NCBI GenBank assembly: GCA_024195585.1
Contig: SWBL01000164.1
Span: 1-64,000, forward strand
Direction of reading: 5' to 3'
From: Aureobasidium sp. EXF-3400
Taxonomy: Eukaryota; Ascomycota; Dothideomycetes; Dothideales; Saccotheciaceae
Length of the DNA: 64,000 nucleotides
Shown: in pieces, positions 33,244 to 43,006 of the stretch
How the letters are laid out: each line of letters opens with the position of its first letter
How positions within the stretch are numbered: the stretch's first letter is position 1
Notes under the pieces: model-generated
Told to the model about the DNA's origin: nothing
The model's database searches: none
The model's input: only the letters and a program-made list of their open reading frames with translations
Made by a program: the position numbers and the translations under genes

Positions 33244-36200
33244 ATGCTGGGTGCTTCGTTGATTCCCGCGCGCTGGAGAGGCTTCTACAGCCCTCAGGAC
33301 CCGTCCAAACCAGGCCCCTACAGCAAGCACATCACGCCCTTGTTGCAGAGCGTCACTCGCAGAACTTGTACTCACCCAATTCACTCGATTGTCTTTTGCG
33401 CCTTGATCGCCAGCACCACTTACATTGGTCTTCTCGAGACTGGCCTTTTTGAGCCATCGACAAAGTCCAGCAACAACCAGGTCGACTTCTCTGCGCTCTC
33501 TCAGGGCAGCCGCACTCTAAATGTCGGCCCCGAGACTGCCTGGGAGTGGCAACCTGAAGCTGTCTCCAACCACGCCCACGCAGAGGTTCGTTCAAGCACT
33601 TTCGCTCGCCCCTGAAGCCTACTAACTTTCTGCCAGCACCTTTCCCTGATCACCCTCGCCTTTGCAGACTCGTACGCCGATGCTCCTTCAGTTGTGATTC
33701 CCAACGACAGCTCGGCCGAAATGCTTCCTTCTTCGGCCAGCCGCTTGTCTCTGTCCCAAGACTCGACTCTTGCCTTCTCTCTCCCTTCGGACGAGACTCC
33801 GGCCTTTTTGGCATCAATCAAGGAGATCTCGGCTCAAGAATCCGCTGAAGATGACGACGAGCAAAAGAGATGGATCATGAGAGCAGCAAGAGGTTCGGCG
33901 CGTCGTTTCTCTCTGCGCGAATGGGTCCGCAACTCGTGGATCGCCTTCACCGACTTGATCCGCAACGCCGAAACTCTCGACATTGTTATCATGGCTCTTG
34001 GATACCTCTCGATGCATCTGACTTTTGCTTCGCTGTTTGTGTCGATGCGCCGCATGGGCTCCAACGCTTGGCTGGCAACCAGTGTGCTTTTCTCGTCAGC
34101 ATTTGCTCTTCTGTTCGGTCTCGTCGTCACCATGAAGTTGGGCGTTCCCGTCAATGTTGTGCTGCTTTCCGAAGGTCTACCATTCTTGGTTGTCACTGTC
34201 GGTTTTGAAAAGCCCATCATTTTGACCCAGGCTGTGCTCTCGGCTGCTCTCAACCCTCCCAACCGCGAGAACGGCGACCAGGCTCCATTGACCATCCAGA
34301 ACGCCGTGCAAACTGCCGTCCACGAGCGCGGATGGGGCATTGTCCGCGACTACATGGTTGAGATTACCCTGCTTATCGCCGGTGCCATGTCGGGTATTCA
34401 GGGCGGTCTCCGCCAGTTCTGTTTCTTGGCTGCATGGGTCTTGTTCTTCGACTGCATTCTGCTCTTCACCTTCTACACGGCTGTTTTGACCATCAAGCTC
34501 GAAGTCAACCGCATCAAGCGCCACGTCGCTTTGCGCAAGGCTCTCGAAGAGGATGGTGTTAGCCGCACTGTCGCCGAGAGTGTTGCCTCCAGCAACGACG
34601 GCTTGAAGCCTGACGCTATGAATGGCGAGACTTCCATCTTTGGCCGCAAGATCCGCGATAGCAGCATCCCTAGATTCAAGGTCCTCATGGTCTCTGGTTT
34701 CATCGTTGTCAACGTCCTCAACTTCTGCACTATCCCCTTCCGCACCGGCGCTGCAAACAACTCTCCCTCGCTTTCTAGCTCCATGGACCCTTTCAAGGTT
34801 GCTGGAAACGCCCTTGACCACATTCTGGCTCAAGCAAAGATTCGCAATCAGTCGACTGCCGTTACCGTCCTGTCTCCCATCAAGTACGAGCTCCAGTACC
34901 CCTCGGTCCACTACTCTTCCGACAGACCCGAATGGTCTCTTTTCGACGGTCCTTACGCCAATGGTATTTTCTCCAGCATGGGCGGAAGAGTCGTTGAAGG
35001 TGTCCTCAAGAGCTTCGAAGACCCTGTCTTGAGCAAGTGGATTATTATCGCTCTCGCTGTGAGTTTGGTTCTGAACGGCTACTTGTTCAATGCCGCGCGC
35101 TGGAGCATCAAGGAACCTGGCCAAGCCAAATCTGCTGCTGGTGAGGCCGCGCCCAAGACTGCTCCCTTGCCTCCTCTCGCGGAATACGATCCCAAGATGA
35201 ACATTGACGCCGCCGGTCTCGAGAATGAACACGCTGCCAATGGCGCAGTTCAGAAGCGTTCCAAGGAAGAGTGCGAGCGCCTGCTTGCTGAAAAGAAAAC
35301 CTCCGAGTTGAATGATGAAGAGCTTACCGAACTCACCCTCCGCAACAAGATCCCTGGTTACGCCCTCGAGAAGACTCTCGGTGACAAGACACGCGCTGTC
35401 AAGATTCGTCGCTCTCTCATCTCTCGCACTCCTGCAACCAAGCACGTCACTGCCGCTCTGGAACGTTCCAAGCTTCCCTACCTGAGTTACGACTACGACC
35501 GCGTCTTTGGCGCTTGTTGCGAGAACGTCATTGGTTACATGCCCCTCCCTGTCGGTGTTGCCGGTCCTATCGATATCGATGGTCGCAGCTACTATCTCCC
35601 TATGGCTACAACTGAAGGTGTGCTTGTCGCAAGTACCAGCAGAGGCGCAAAGGCTATCAATGCTGGTGGTGGTGCCGTTACCGTTCTTACTGGTGATGGT
35701 ATGACCCGTGGACCCTGCGTTGGATTTGAGACTCTTGCGCGTGCCGCCGAAGCAAAGGTCTGGATTGACTCAGAGATTGGTGAGAAAACCATGAAGGATG
35801 CTTTCAACTCGACCTCCAGATTCGCCAGACTGCAACATCTCAAGGCTGCACTCGCAGGCACTTACCTTTACATTCGCTTCAAGACGACTACCGGTGATGC
35901 CATGGGTATGAACATGATTTCAAAGGGTGTCGAACAGGCACTCAGTGTCATGAAGGACAGCGGCTTCGAAGACATGGCTGTTATCTCCGTGTCAGGCAAC
36001 TACTGCACAGACAAGAAGCCTGCCGCTATCAACTGGATCGACGGACGTGGTAAGAGTGTTGTCGCCGAGGCCATCATTCCTGGCGACGTCGTCCGCTCCG
36101 TTCTCAAGAGCGACGTCGATGCTCTTGTTGAGCTCAACATCTCTAAGAACCTGATTGGTAGTGCCATGGCAGGCAGCATTGGTGGTTTCAACGCACACGC

Positions 36201-36707
36201 TGCCAATATTGTCACTGCCATCTTCCTCGCCACTGGTCAAGATCCCGCTCAGAACGTTGAGAGCAGTAACTGTATCACTGTCATGAAGAAGTAAGTTCTC
36301 AGAGTTTTCTTGTTTGATGAACTATATACTAACATCTCACCAGTCTTCGCGGTAACCTCCAGATCTCGGTCTCTATGCCTTGTATCGAAGTTGGTACTAT
36401 CGGTGGTGGTACAGTTCTCGAGCCGCAAGCCGCCATGCTCGACTTGCTCGGCGTCCGTGGAGCTCACCCCACAAGCCCCGGTAACAACGCTCGTCAACTC
36501 GCACGTGTCGTTGCTGCTGGTGTTCTTGCTGGTGAGCTGTCTCTCTGCGCAGCCCTTGCTGCTGGCCACCTCGTCAGAGCTCATATGGCACACAACCGTT
36601 CGGCGGCACCTTCGGCCGCTCCCAGCAGAGTCCAGAGCCCTAGCCCCTCACAAGGCAAGCCATTGCCGCAAGGATTGACCATGACTGGAATGGCATCCAA
36701 GAGATGA
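33244..36707 (+). CDS. HMG1: HMG-CoA reductase with sterol-sensing domain
   Basis: Makes mevalonate from HMG-CoA with two NADPH; the rate-limiting step of the ergosterol and isoprenoid pathway, ER membrane. Exons 33244-33585, 33637-36290 and 36344-36707 give 1119 aa; both introns have CTAAC branches. The N-terminal half has several membrane segments and a sterol-sensing domain starting around [20 protein letters not shown]. Catalytic blocks are [25 protein letters not shown] (Glu), [18 protein letters not shown] (Lys), [13 protein letters not shown] (Asp) and the C-terminal AHMAHNRS (His with the regulatory Ser position). Length is as expected for filamentous fungi. The last intron splits the catalytic domain after VMKK. 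Confidence 0.97.
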
Positions 36708-37020
36708 TGACCTGATGATCCTTCTTCCGCGATCGTCTGATTGCATGTTATGGGGGCGTTTTTCTTCATCACCTTCTGCCCCCAACCTCTGAGATTTACT
36801 GTTTTGAGCCTTTAATGTCCATCTGAGATACACCCTACGCTTCCGCAATGCCCAAATGAGAGTTAGAGGGGCAGAGCGAGAGAAGTTCAATTTTTTGCTT
36901 GCAAGGTGTACGATTTAGGGAAGAAAGCATGCGCATAGCAGAAAGATGGCGTTTATACCTCTGATTGTTTGGTTTCGATTATCCGATTTGTATTCCTAAT
37001 CCAAATGTCTACCTATCATT
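36708..37020. other. Intergenic, convergent 3' ends
   Basis: 3' regions of the reductase and the aldo/keto reductase. Nothing recognised. Confidence 0.4.
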
Positions 37021-38106
37021 TCACGCACCTTCCTCTTCAACAGTGTCAGAAAAAGTGAAACTCTCAAAGTTGGGTGGCAGGCATCCTCCAGAAATCTCAC
37101 AAGTTTCCGCAAACCTTCTAATCTCGTCCACATCTTCTCGATCCAGCTCAATACGCGCCGCACCACAGTTTTCTTCAAGATACTTGATCTTCTTGGTCCC
37201 GGGAATGACAAAGATATCCTCGCCTTGCTCGAGCAACCACGCAATAGCGAGTTGAGCACTCGTACACCCTTTACTCTCCGCCATTCTTCTCCACTGCTTG
37301 GAAATCTCGACATTCTTTTCTTTATTGCCTTCTTGGAATCTAGGCATAAAAGACGGTCTCATGTCTTTGGGGTCCAAAGGTGTATTGTCAGCAAACGCAG
37401 AAGTAAGAATACCTCTTCCCAACGGCATTGCAGCTACCACCGCAACACCTAGCTCACGACAAGTTTTCAACAGCTTTGTTCCCTTGTCGTTCTCGATGTC
37501 GAGTTCGAAAGCTGAGTAACCCACTTGCACAGCCGAGATCTTCGCGATCTTGGATGCACGAAGCAACGTTTTTGACGACACAGATGAGAGACCGATGTAT
37601 TTGATTTTGCCTTGATCTTGGAGTTTCTTCATCCCTCTCATTGTGTCTTCGATAGGTGTATTTGGATTGGGATGATGGAGGTAGTAGAGATCGATATAGT
37701 CTACTCCTAGCAATCGCAAACTTTCTTCGCAGGCTTTGATTGCGTAGTCGCCTGTGCTGTTGAGCAGAGGGAATTTATTCTTGACGAAGCCGAATTTTGT
37801 AGCGAGGAAAATGTCGGCGCGTTTGCCAGTGCGATGGAACCATTTCCCTAGGGTTTCTTCGTTGTCGTTGTATAGACTGTGATCTGCGTCAGTGATAGAT
37901 GGTGGTTGTTTTCTGGTGGAGATATATTCTGAGGAGTCCCAGTGTCTGGCACCTAGCTCGTAGGCTCGGTCTAGCATGGCGAACTTGTCTTCTTCGCTTG
38001 ATACGCTGCCGTAGACGGGCTGGGAGAGACCCATCATACCATAACCCAGAGCAGGTATCTCGGGGCCATTTGTACCGAGTTTGCGAAGCGGGATAGATGA
38101 GCCCAT
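37021..38106 (-). CDS. Aldo/keto reductase with an unusual intron-like insert
   Basis: NADPH-dependent carbonyl reductase of the AKR fold (yakc/pyridoxal reductase-like group). Start ATG is at 38106; the in-frame codon at 38121 is GTG. Family blocks are LGTNGPEIPALGYGMMGLS, HWDSS (catalytic Asp), LYNDNEETLGKW (catalytic Tyr), FLATKFG (Lys), YYLHHPN (His) and the C-terminal VIPGTKKIKYLEENC. Between the catalytic Asp and Tyr lies a 51-nt insert (37927-37877) that is open in frame, ends with a perfect ACTGAC branch and ATCACAG acceptor, but starts AT rather than GT. Removing it restores the expected DSSD-LYND junction. If it is retained, 17 residues split the active site. The rest of the gene looks intact. 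Confidence 0.87.
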   Translation of the reverse strand: MGSSIPLRKLGTNGPEIPALGYGMMGLSQPVYGSVSSEEDKFAMLDRAYELGARHWDSSEYISTRKQPPSITDADHSLYNDNEETLGKWFHRTGKRADIFLATKFGFVKNKFPLLNSTGDYAIKACEESLRLLGVDYIDLYYLHHPNPNTPIEDTMRGMKKLQDQGKIKYIGLSSVSSKTLLRASKIAKISAVQVGYSAFELDIENDKGTKLLKTCRELGVAVVAAMPLGRGILTSAFADNTPLDPKDMRPSFMPRFQEGNKEKNVEISKQWRRMAESKGCTSAQLAIAWLLEQGEDIFVIPGTKKIKYLEENCGAARIELDREDVDEIRRFAETCEISGGCLPPNFESFTFSDTVEEEGA

Positions 38107-38780
38107 GCTTTTTGGATACACTGTAAGGTATTCAGAATATCAGATTGTCGGTAAGTAAGAAGTGGTTGAGACTGGGGGTGCTGGAGCTGGCTTTTATGCC
38201 CAAGGCTCATTCCTACCGGTCTGCATGTATATCGTGATGTGACCTGTTTGAGCCATTGTGTGTTGATCACCTGTGAGATCGGTGTATGAATTCAGCATTT
38301 GAGTCTGCAGATTGTATCAAACTAAGGTGGCCGCTGATACGCTGTTGGCTCGATCACTGTCACTGTACTCGGTCGAATACAAGTGGGGTTGACCCTCCAT
38401 GGCAGGGGCAATCCGTGTGCTAAAGTCTGTAACTCGTACCTTCCTCTCACGCTCTCCCCGTCAAAGCTCAAACCGACTTCCGCGCTATAGAAAAGCACAA
38501 GGATCTTCAAACTAGAGATATATCCGAAGAGAGCTTAAAATATCTTACATCTCGATGGACACTATCTTGTTTCCTGAAGACATTGTGCATTCTGATAGCT
38601 ATACGCGGTACAGACTTTTGCACATGGGGAGGCAGCATGCGGCGGTCTCCTAATTAGGCCACCGCCCATCGAACGACTTTTGATTGGCCAAGACGAACGT
38701 ATGCCGCAACCTCTCCTACCATGTTGTATTTCTATACTTGACAAACGCATCAAAACGCGTAACCAATAACATCGATCACA
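38107..38780. other. Divergent promoter region
   Basis: Between the aldo/keto reductase and the GrpB-family gene. No gene seen. Confidence 0.4.
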
Positions 38781-39395
38781 ATGGCACCACCACAAGTCGC
38801 GGATATAATCAAAAACACCGAGTTCAAGGTAGAGCTCGTCCAACGCATCGCCTTCCGCGAATCTCAACCAACTCTAGAAGTCGTCGCTTACGACCCCGAA
38901 TGGCCTCAAATATTTGCAACAATAAAAGAACAAATCATCGCCGCACTCGGCAATGAGATAGTGGTTGCTATCCATCACGTCGGCTCCACCAGTATCCCCG
39001 GCCTCCCAGCAAAACCCATCATCGACATTGATCTAGTCGTCCGAGACAACACCAATGAAGCAGAATACGTGTCCCAATTGGAATCTGCAGGATTCAAATT
39101 TCTGCTGAGAGAACCGCATTGGCATGAACATCGCTTTTTCTACACTTATAAGCCTTACTCGGTCAATTTGCATGTCTGGGGACCTGACTGTCCTGAAGTG
39201 ATTCGGCATCAGATCTTCAGACAACGCATACTCGATTGTCCTGAGGATAAAGCGTTGTATTTGAAAGCTAAGCAGATGGCGGCTGCTCAGATTGGGGAAA
39301 GTGGTGGGAATATGCAGGATTATAATGAGTTGAAGGAGGATACCATTCGCCAGATTTTGAGGAACGCATTCAAGGACTTGGGATATATCTCATGA
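38781..39395 (+). CDS. GrpB-family (UPF0157) nucleotidyltransferase-fold protein
   Basis: Single-exon 204-aa protein. The family signature HHVGSTSIPGLPAKPIIDID (about 65-84) carries the GS and DxD features of a nucleotidyltransferase fold; HWHEHRFFYTY and VNLHVWGPDCPE follow as in bacterial GrpB/YqkA proteins. The biochemical role in fungi is not established. The family is mainly bacterial, so an old transfer is possible. Confidence 0.88.
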   Translation: MAPPQVADIIKNTEFKVELVQRIAFRESQPTLEVVAYDPEWPQIFATIKEQIIAALGNEIVVAIHHVGSTSIPGLPAKPIIDIDLVVRDNTNEAEYVSQLESAGFKFLLREPHWHEHRFFYTYKPYSVNLHVWGPDCPEVIRHQIFRQRILDCPEDKALYLKAKQMAAAQIGESGGNMQDYNELKEDTIRQILRNAFKDLGYIS

Positions 39396-39868
39396 TTGAT
39401 GATTGTGATGACGATCACAAGAGTTGGAAGGGAGATACAGAAGCTGTGGTTGCTGAGTACGAGACTAAACAAGAAGGCATTCTCACAGATTCTTTGGATC
39501 AATACTTGGATCAAAAGTTTTTATCATTCTAGCGGGCATCAAAAAGTCACATCAGCAGCACTGTGGAATCGAAACATGGTTTGTTGGCAAAAGAAAAATC
39601 ATAATTTGTTCTTCTGGCATAGATAGAATGGCTATGGACCATCCAACCTAGCCAGCAGAAATTAGAATAGAAACTGACATAAGAAAACCGACATATATCC
39701 AAAGTCTCCGTGGCCACAGAGACAGAGAATCGAAAATTGTATAGAGAAAAGAGCCAACCAATCCTTCGATGCAAGAAACTCAGAAGAGAGCCTCTCACAT
39801 CAAAGGATCAAGACAGAAGGAAAAGATATCGGGCGAGAGAACAGCATCGTCAGAGGAGAAGCACGCAT
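39396..39868. other. Intergenic, convergent 3' ends
   Basis: Nothing recognised. Confidence 0.4.
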
Positions 39869-40114
39869 TTAGTTGCGGCTCAGAGTGCAGCTGGACACGT
39901 AGAGCTGGCCGTTACCCTGGAGGGTGCACGAGGACTCGTAGAGTTGGCCCTTGCCCTGGAGAGTGCAGGAAGACTCATAGAGCTGTCCCTTGCCCTGCAA
40001 AGTGCAAGAGGACTCGTAGAGCTGGCCGTTGCCTTGGAGAGTGCAGCTGGACTCGTACAGCTGGCCCTTGCCCTGGAGGATGCATGGAGAGACGTAAAGT
40101 TGACCTTTGCCCAT
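39869..40114 (-). CDS. Small protein of six 13-residue Tyr/Cys repeats
   Basis: 81-aa protein made almost wholly of six units of pattern G[KN]GQLY[EV]SxC[TI]L[QS], ending SRN. No domain is recognised, and there is no signal peptide or dibasic site. Comparing the six units, most base differences fall at third codon positions of this frame, so the peptide sequence is conserved while the DNA drifts. That supports real coding over the antisense open frame. Upstream are an intron in the 5' leader (40184-40126: GTAAGC, CTAAC branch, CACAG) and a TATA box near 40252-40259. The alternating hydrophobic pattern could form a small beta-solenoid, which is inference. Confidence 0.75.
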   Translation of the reverse strand: MGKGQLYVSPCILQGKGQLYESSCTLQGNGQLYESSCTLQGKGQLYESSCTLQGKGQLYESSCTLQGNGQLYVSSCTLSRN

Positions 40115-40125
40115 TTTGAAAGATT

Positions 40126-40184
40126 CTGTGGAAGATTTGTTAGAGAAGAGACTTTTGTGTGTGTGTGTCAGGTGAGGAGCTTAC
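40126..40184 (-). other. Putative 5'-leader intron of the repeat-protein gene
   Basis: 59 bp with GTAAGC donor, TCTAAC branch and CCACAG acceptor, ending 12 nt before the ATG at 40114. No ATG lies in the short exon before it. Confidence 0.65.
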
Positions 40185-40249
40185 TGTAGCGATTGACTTG
40201 TAAGTTTATCGATGGAAAAGAAGAGCTGTCTTAGTGGTCAGAGGGAGGC

Positions 40250-40260
40250 ACTTATATAGC
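40250..40260 (-). promoter_or_regulatory. TATA box of the repeat-protein gene
   Basis: GCTATATAAG on the minus strand, about 140 bp before the ATG and 66-75 bp before the leader intron donor. Confidence 0.55.
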
Positions 40261-40475
40261 TGAGCAACTCATCTGGACGAGAGTTGATTTGCATTCTGCC
40301 TCCAGTGAGTTTCTTTCTCATCGACGTGTTGGCTATACACATTTGGTTGTTCATCTGGACGAAATGATCTTGATTGGATGGATCTAGCTCAGACATGTCT
40401 TTCACTCCTGCCTAGACACGTTGCTTCCCACGTGGAAAGTCCTTTGGTCCATTGTTCCAGGTAGTCAGGAACGAC

Positions 40476-40820
40476 TCATCTCGCCTCTTGCAATTTCGAG
40501 TCGTTGACGCCAAGTATTGTGTTCGAGGTCTTAATATTGTTCTTCGAGGACAAAGACTTATCACGCGATAGCCATGCAACCACAAATCTTGAATCAAAGA
40601 CTAGTGTTTCGGATCGAAGCACATGAGAACCTCCGTAGTCAGACTGGTCTTCTGGAAAATACCGAGGTTGCTTAGTGATGGTGTTGTGGTTGTCGTTCGC
40701 ACCTTCCATGCTCGGTATGCAATTTTGGCTGTTGAGATGTCGATCTGCACAAAGAGACTGACAGCAACGAGGTTCGTCGACGCTTTCTTGGTATTGTTCG
40801 AGCATATTCGTGTCTGCCAT
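40476..40820 (-). CDS. Hypothetical protein, weakly supported
   Basis: Open frame of 114 aa from ATG 40820 (MADTNMLEQYQESVDEP...), hydrophilic, with no recognised domain and no introns. The frame is open further upstream without an ATG. It may be a chance frame in the region between the repeat gene and the tRNA. Confidence 0.25.
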   Translation of the reverse strand: MADTNMLEQYQESVDEPRCCQSLCADRHLNSQNCIPSMEGANDNHNTITKQPRYFPEDQSDYGGSHVLRSETLVFDSRFVVAWLSRDKSLSSKNNIKTSNTILGVNDSKLQEAR

Positions 40821-40991
40821 TAGCGATATTCTGGATCGAAATGTAAATATCAAATATACTCGCTTTGTATTCTGATTATTGGCTGCGAAGTCGAGAGGCA
40901 AGATCACGCATGAAAATGGGTAGGCGACAAAAGAAAATGAAGAACGTAGGCGATACTTAGCAATGACAAGCGACGCAAAAAGGAAAACGAA

Positions 40992-41116
40992 CACCATGGG
41001 TAGGATTCGAACCTACGACCTCCCGATCCTCGAGAGAGGGTATTAGGATCTTAGGTAAGCGAATGTAGGGACTTAGGTTACCGGATCGGGTGTGCTGACC
41101 ACTGCACCACCATGGT
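40992..41116 (-). tRNA. Intron-containing tRNA, probably tRNA-Arg (CCG)
   Basis: Minus-strand cloverleaf of 125 nt with a perfect seven-pair acceptor (ACCATGG/CCATGGT), G73, D arm GTGC/GCAC and T arm GTAGG/CCTAC with loop TTCGAAT. The anticodon arm holds a long insertion. Placing U33 at 41085 gives anticodon CCG (41084-41082), G37 and a 54-nt intron at 41027-41080. The alternative register pairs the stem better but would need C33 with anticodon CGG (Pro). Arg is preferred because of U33 and a purine at 37. Confidence 0.7.
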
Positions 41117-41551
41117 CAAAGGAGACATAAGTTAGCTAGTATGTAAAGGTTGAGGCAGTCAGTAAGGGTGATTACGGGATGGTGCTTGGATAGTCAGCAG
41201 ACTTGCGGAAAGTTTAATCGATGTGCTGAACACCTCAAATCAGGCAACGTTTTTTAGCATCTGCCCAAGTCCGCAGGATATGTATGTTTGATGGCGGCTT
41301 CTTGTCAGGAAAGAAAGACGGCCAAACAGGCAAAGACAAAGAAAAGTACTGAGGATGTGAGTTGCAATATAAGGAGATGGTGTTCTCGTGTAGTAGCGGC
41401 GAGACAACACGAATACAAACCAGCAAAGGAAGGAACATTATAGAGGGCAAAATGTGATAAGAAAACAAATTTGAAATCCGAATACTTACTCGTTCGGTGA
41501 TAGATAAGAAAAGGAAGAAAAAAGAAATAGATAGTGATCACCTTACCAAGC
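41117..41551. other. Intergenic
   Basis: 3' region of the small secreted protein gene. Nothing recognised. Confidence 0.4.
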
Positions 41552-42082
41552 TTAAATATCACATTTACCTGGAATAGGGAAGACACAAGCTTTCGTAGGC
41601 GTCCCTGCAGTAGCAGGAGCAGGAGACGCCTTGATGGGCTCAGGGAAAGGCAATGTACTCGAAGGTGCGTGAGTAGCAGTGCTTGAGGTAGAGACGAAGG
41701 TGATTCTTGGCAAGGCAGCAGATGAACTGGGAACGACCTCAGAAGTAGGAGTAGAACAGTAGTAATCAGTCACAGTAATGAACACCGGGAAAGGTCTCGT
41801 CTCGGTTGCGGTTACTGTGATGGTGAGCTGGGTTGCACGAGAAGGTGAAGCATCGCTGAAGCTAGAAAGCGTAGCAAGAGTAGTGCTACTAGGCCCGGGT
41901 GTGAAGAGAGCTGGAGTAGCAGCGTTGGAAGGGTTAGAACCAGCAGCAGTATCAACTGTGGCTGGCACAATTGTTGTGCGAGTGATCACACTGTGAAGTG
42001 TGACTGTGGTGGCCGGAAGGGCCACTGCGGTAAGAGCCTGGCCTGCCAGGAGAAATGTGGAGAGAATTGCGTTGGTGTACAT
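41552..42082 (-). CDS. Small secreted Ser/Thr-rich protein
   Basis: 176 aa, single exon. Signal peptide (MYTNAILSTFLLAGQALTAVALP) followed by a Ser/Thr/Ala/Pro-rich body likely O-glycosylated, with a lone Cys in DYYCST and a C-terminal KACVFPIPGKCDI containing two more Cys. No catalytic domain and no GPI-type hydrophobic tail. Possibly a cell-wall or effector-like protein; function unknown. Confidence 0.7.
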   Translation of the reverse strand: MYTNAILSTFLLAGQALTAVALPATTVTLHSVITRTTIVPATVDTAAGSNPSNAATPALFTPGPSSTTLATLSSFSDASPSRATQLTITVTATETRPFPVFITVTDYYCSTPTSEVVPSSSAALPRITFVSTSSTATHAPSSTLPFPEPIKASPAPATAGTPTKACVFPIPGKCDI

Positions 42083-42644
42083 TGAATTTGAGGGGTTGGT
42101 AATGTGTTGCAGTTTTTGTATGTGGAAAGATTATGGGACGCCGAAGGGTGTTAGCAAGGATTTATATATATACAGGCTTTGTATGCTTGAAACAGTCATG
42201 TGGCTTCTGAGTGATCAAAGAAGCAGCATGATTACATTACTGTTGTTCTTTGTACCCCAGACGTTTCCCTCGTCTGCTTTGTTCAAAATGCAATGGCGAA
42301 ATCGTGTCAAAGAAGTCGACTACTATATGGTCCGTGATGTTTGTTGTCCGGAGGGCGTGACGAGGACAAGCAAGTTGGAGTAAGAGGTTTCGCCACCGGC
42401 TGTAGCGGTGGGCGCCCGATGTATAGCTCAAAAGCCTGCATGAGCAAGGCGCAAAAAACCAAGGCAGATCTTGGGAATATAAAGCGGAGCATAGGACTAT
42501 TGCACCGGCGGTGGCAACCTGACGACGTCGCGACTCGAACTTACGATCCTCGCTGCAACACGTCAAAGGCATGCTGTGCTTAACCAAGACCGAATGTAAG
42601 TGCCTCCGATAAAGGCCTTGTTTCTTGAGTACAGATGCGTAGAT
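42083..42644. other. Intergenic
   Basis: Contains a tRNA-like but non-folding stretch around 42525-42595 (see rejected items). No gene is supported. Confidence 0.35.
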
Positions 42645-42916
42645 TCTCGGTCATGTTAACAGTACCCAGACCACCCATCTCGGCAGCCAAGACCTTGCTC
42701 TTTTGCGTTGCAGCCGCACCTCTAACGATTGCGCCATCTCCATTAGAGTACTTGGCAATCTCCTCGAGAGGAGTATTGCGGGTTTCGATGTAGAACTTCC
42801 AGATAATGAAGAGCTCGGATCTGAGCCAGCGACAGTAGACGATGTAGTTATTTCACTTGATAGCCTTAAGTGCAAGTGTTGACATCTTGGTTGAAAAATA
42901 GTGTAGGATCGAGGCA
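42645..42916 (-). pseudogene. Relic of the C-terminal part of an MFS sugar transporter
   Basis: Aligns along most of its length, roughly 80% by eye, with the 3' coding part of the transporter gene at about 60973-61245, same orientation. The relic covers the last membrane segment region, the ETRNTPLEEIAKYF block and the C-terminal tail. It carries an in-frame TGA at 42855-42853 where the intact gene has the Trp of IEWKYY, plus a small deletion that shifts the frame before that point. No 5' part of a transporter is found beside it. Confidence 0.85.
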
Positions 42917-43006
42917 CAAGATGTTGCGTGAGTTTGTTGTATGTACCTACCCTTACTTGTTTATTGTCGTCCGCTGAGGAGGTTTGACTACGGCGACCAA
43001 CCACAA

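Noticed and set aside
34177..35445. 422-codon open frame antisense to HMG-CoA reductase
   Set aside because: Mirror of a highly expressed, codon-biased exon; the product is a shadow without domains.
39710..40189. 159-codon plus-strand frame across the 13-residue repeats
   Set aside because: No ATG at the frame start, and base differences between units follow third positions of the minus frame instead.
42525..42600. tRNA-like stretch with a GTTCGAGTC B-box and GGTTAAGC A-box on the minus strand
   Set aside because: Acceptor and T stems do not pair and no convincing anticodon arm forms; at most an old tRNA remnant.
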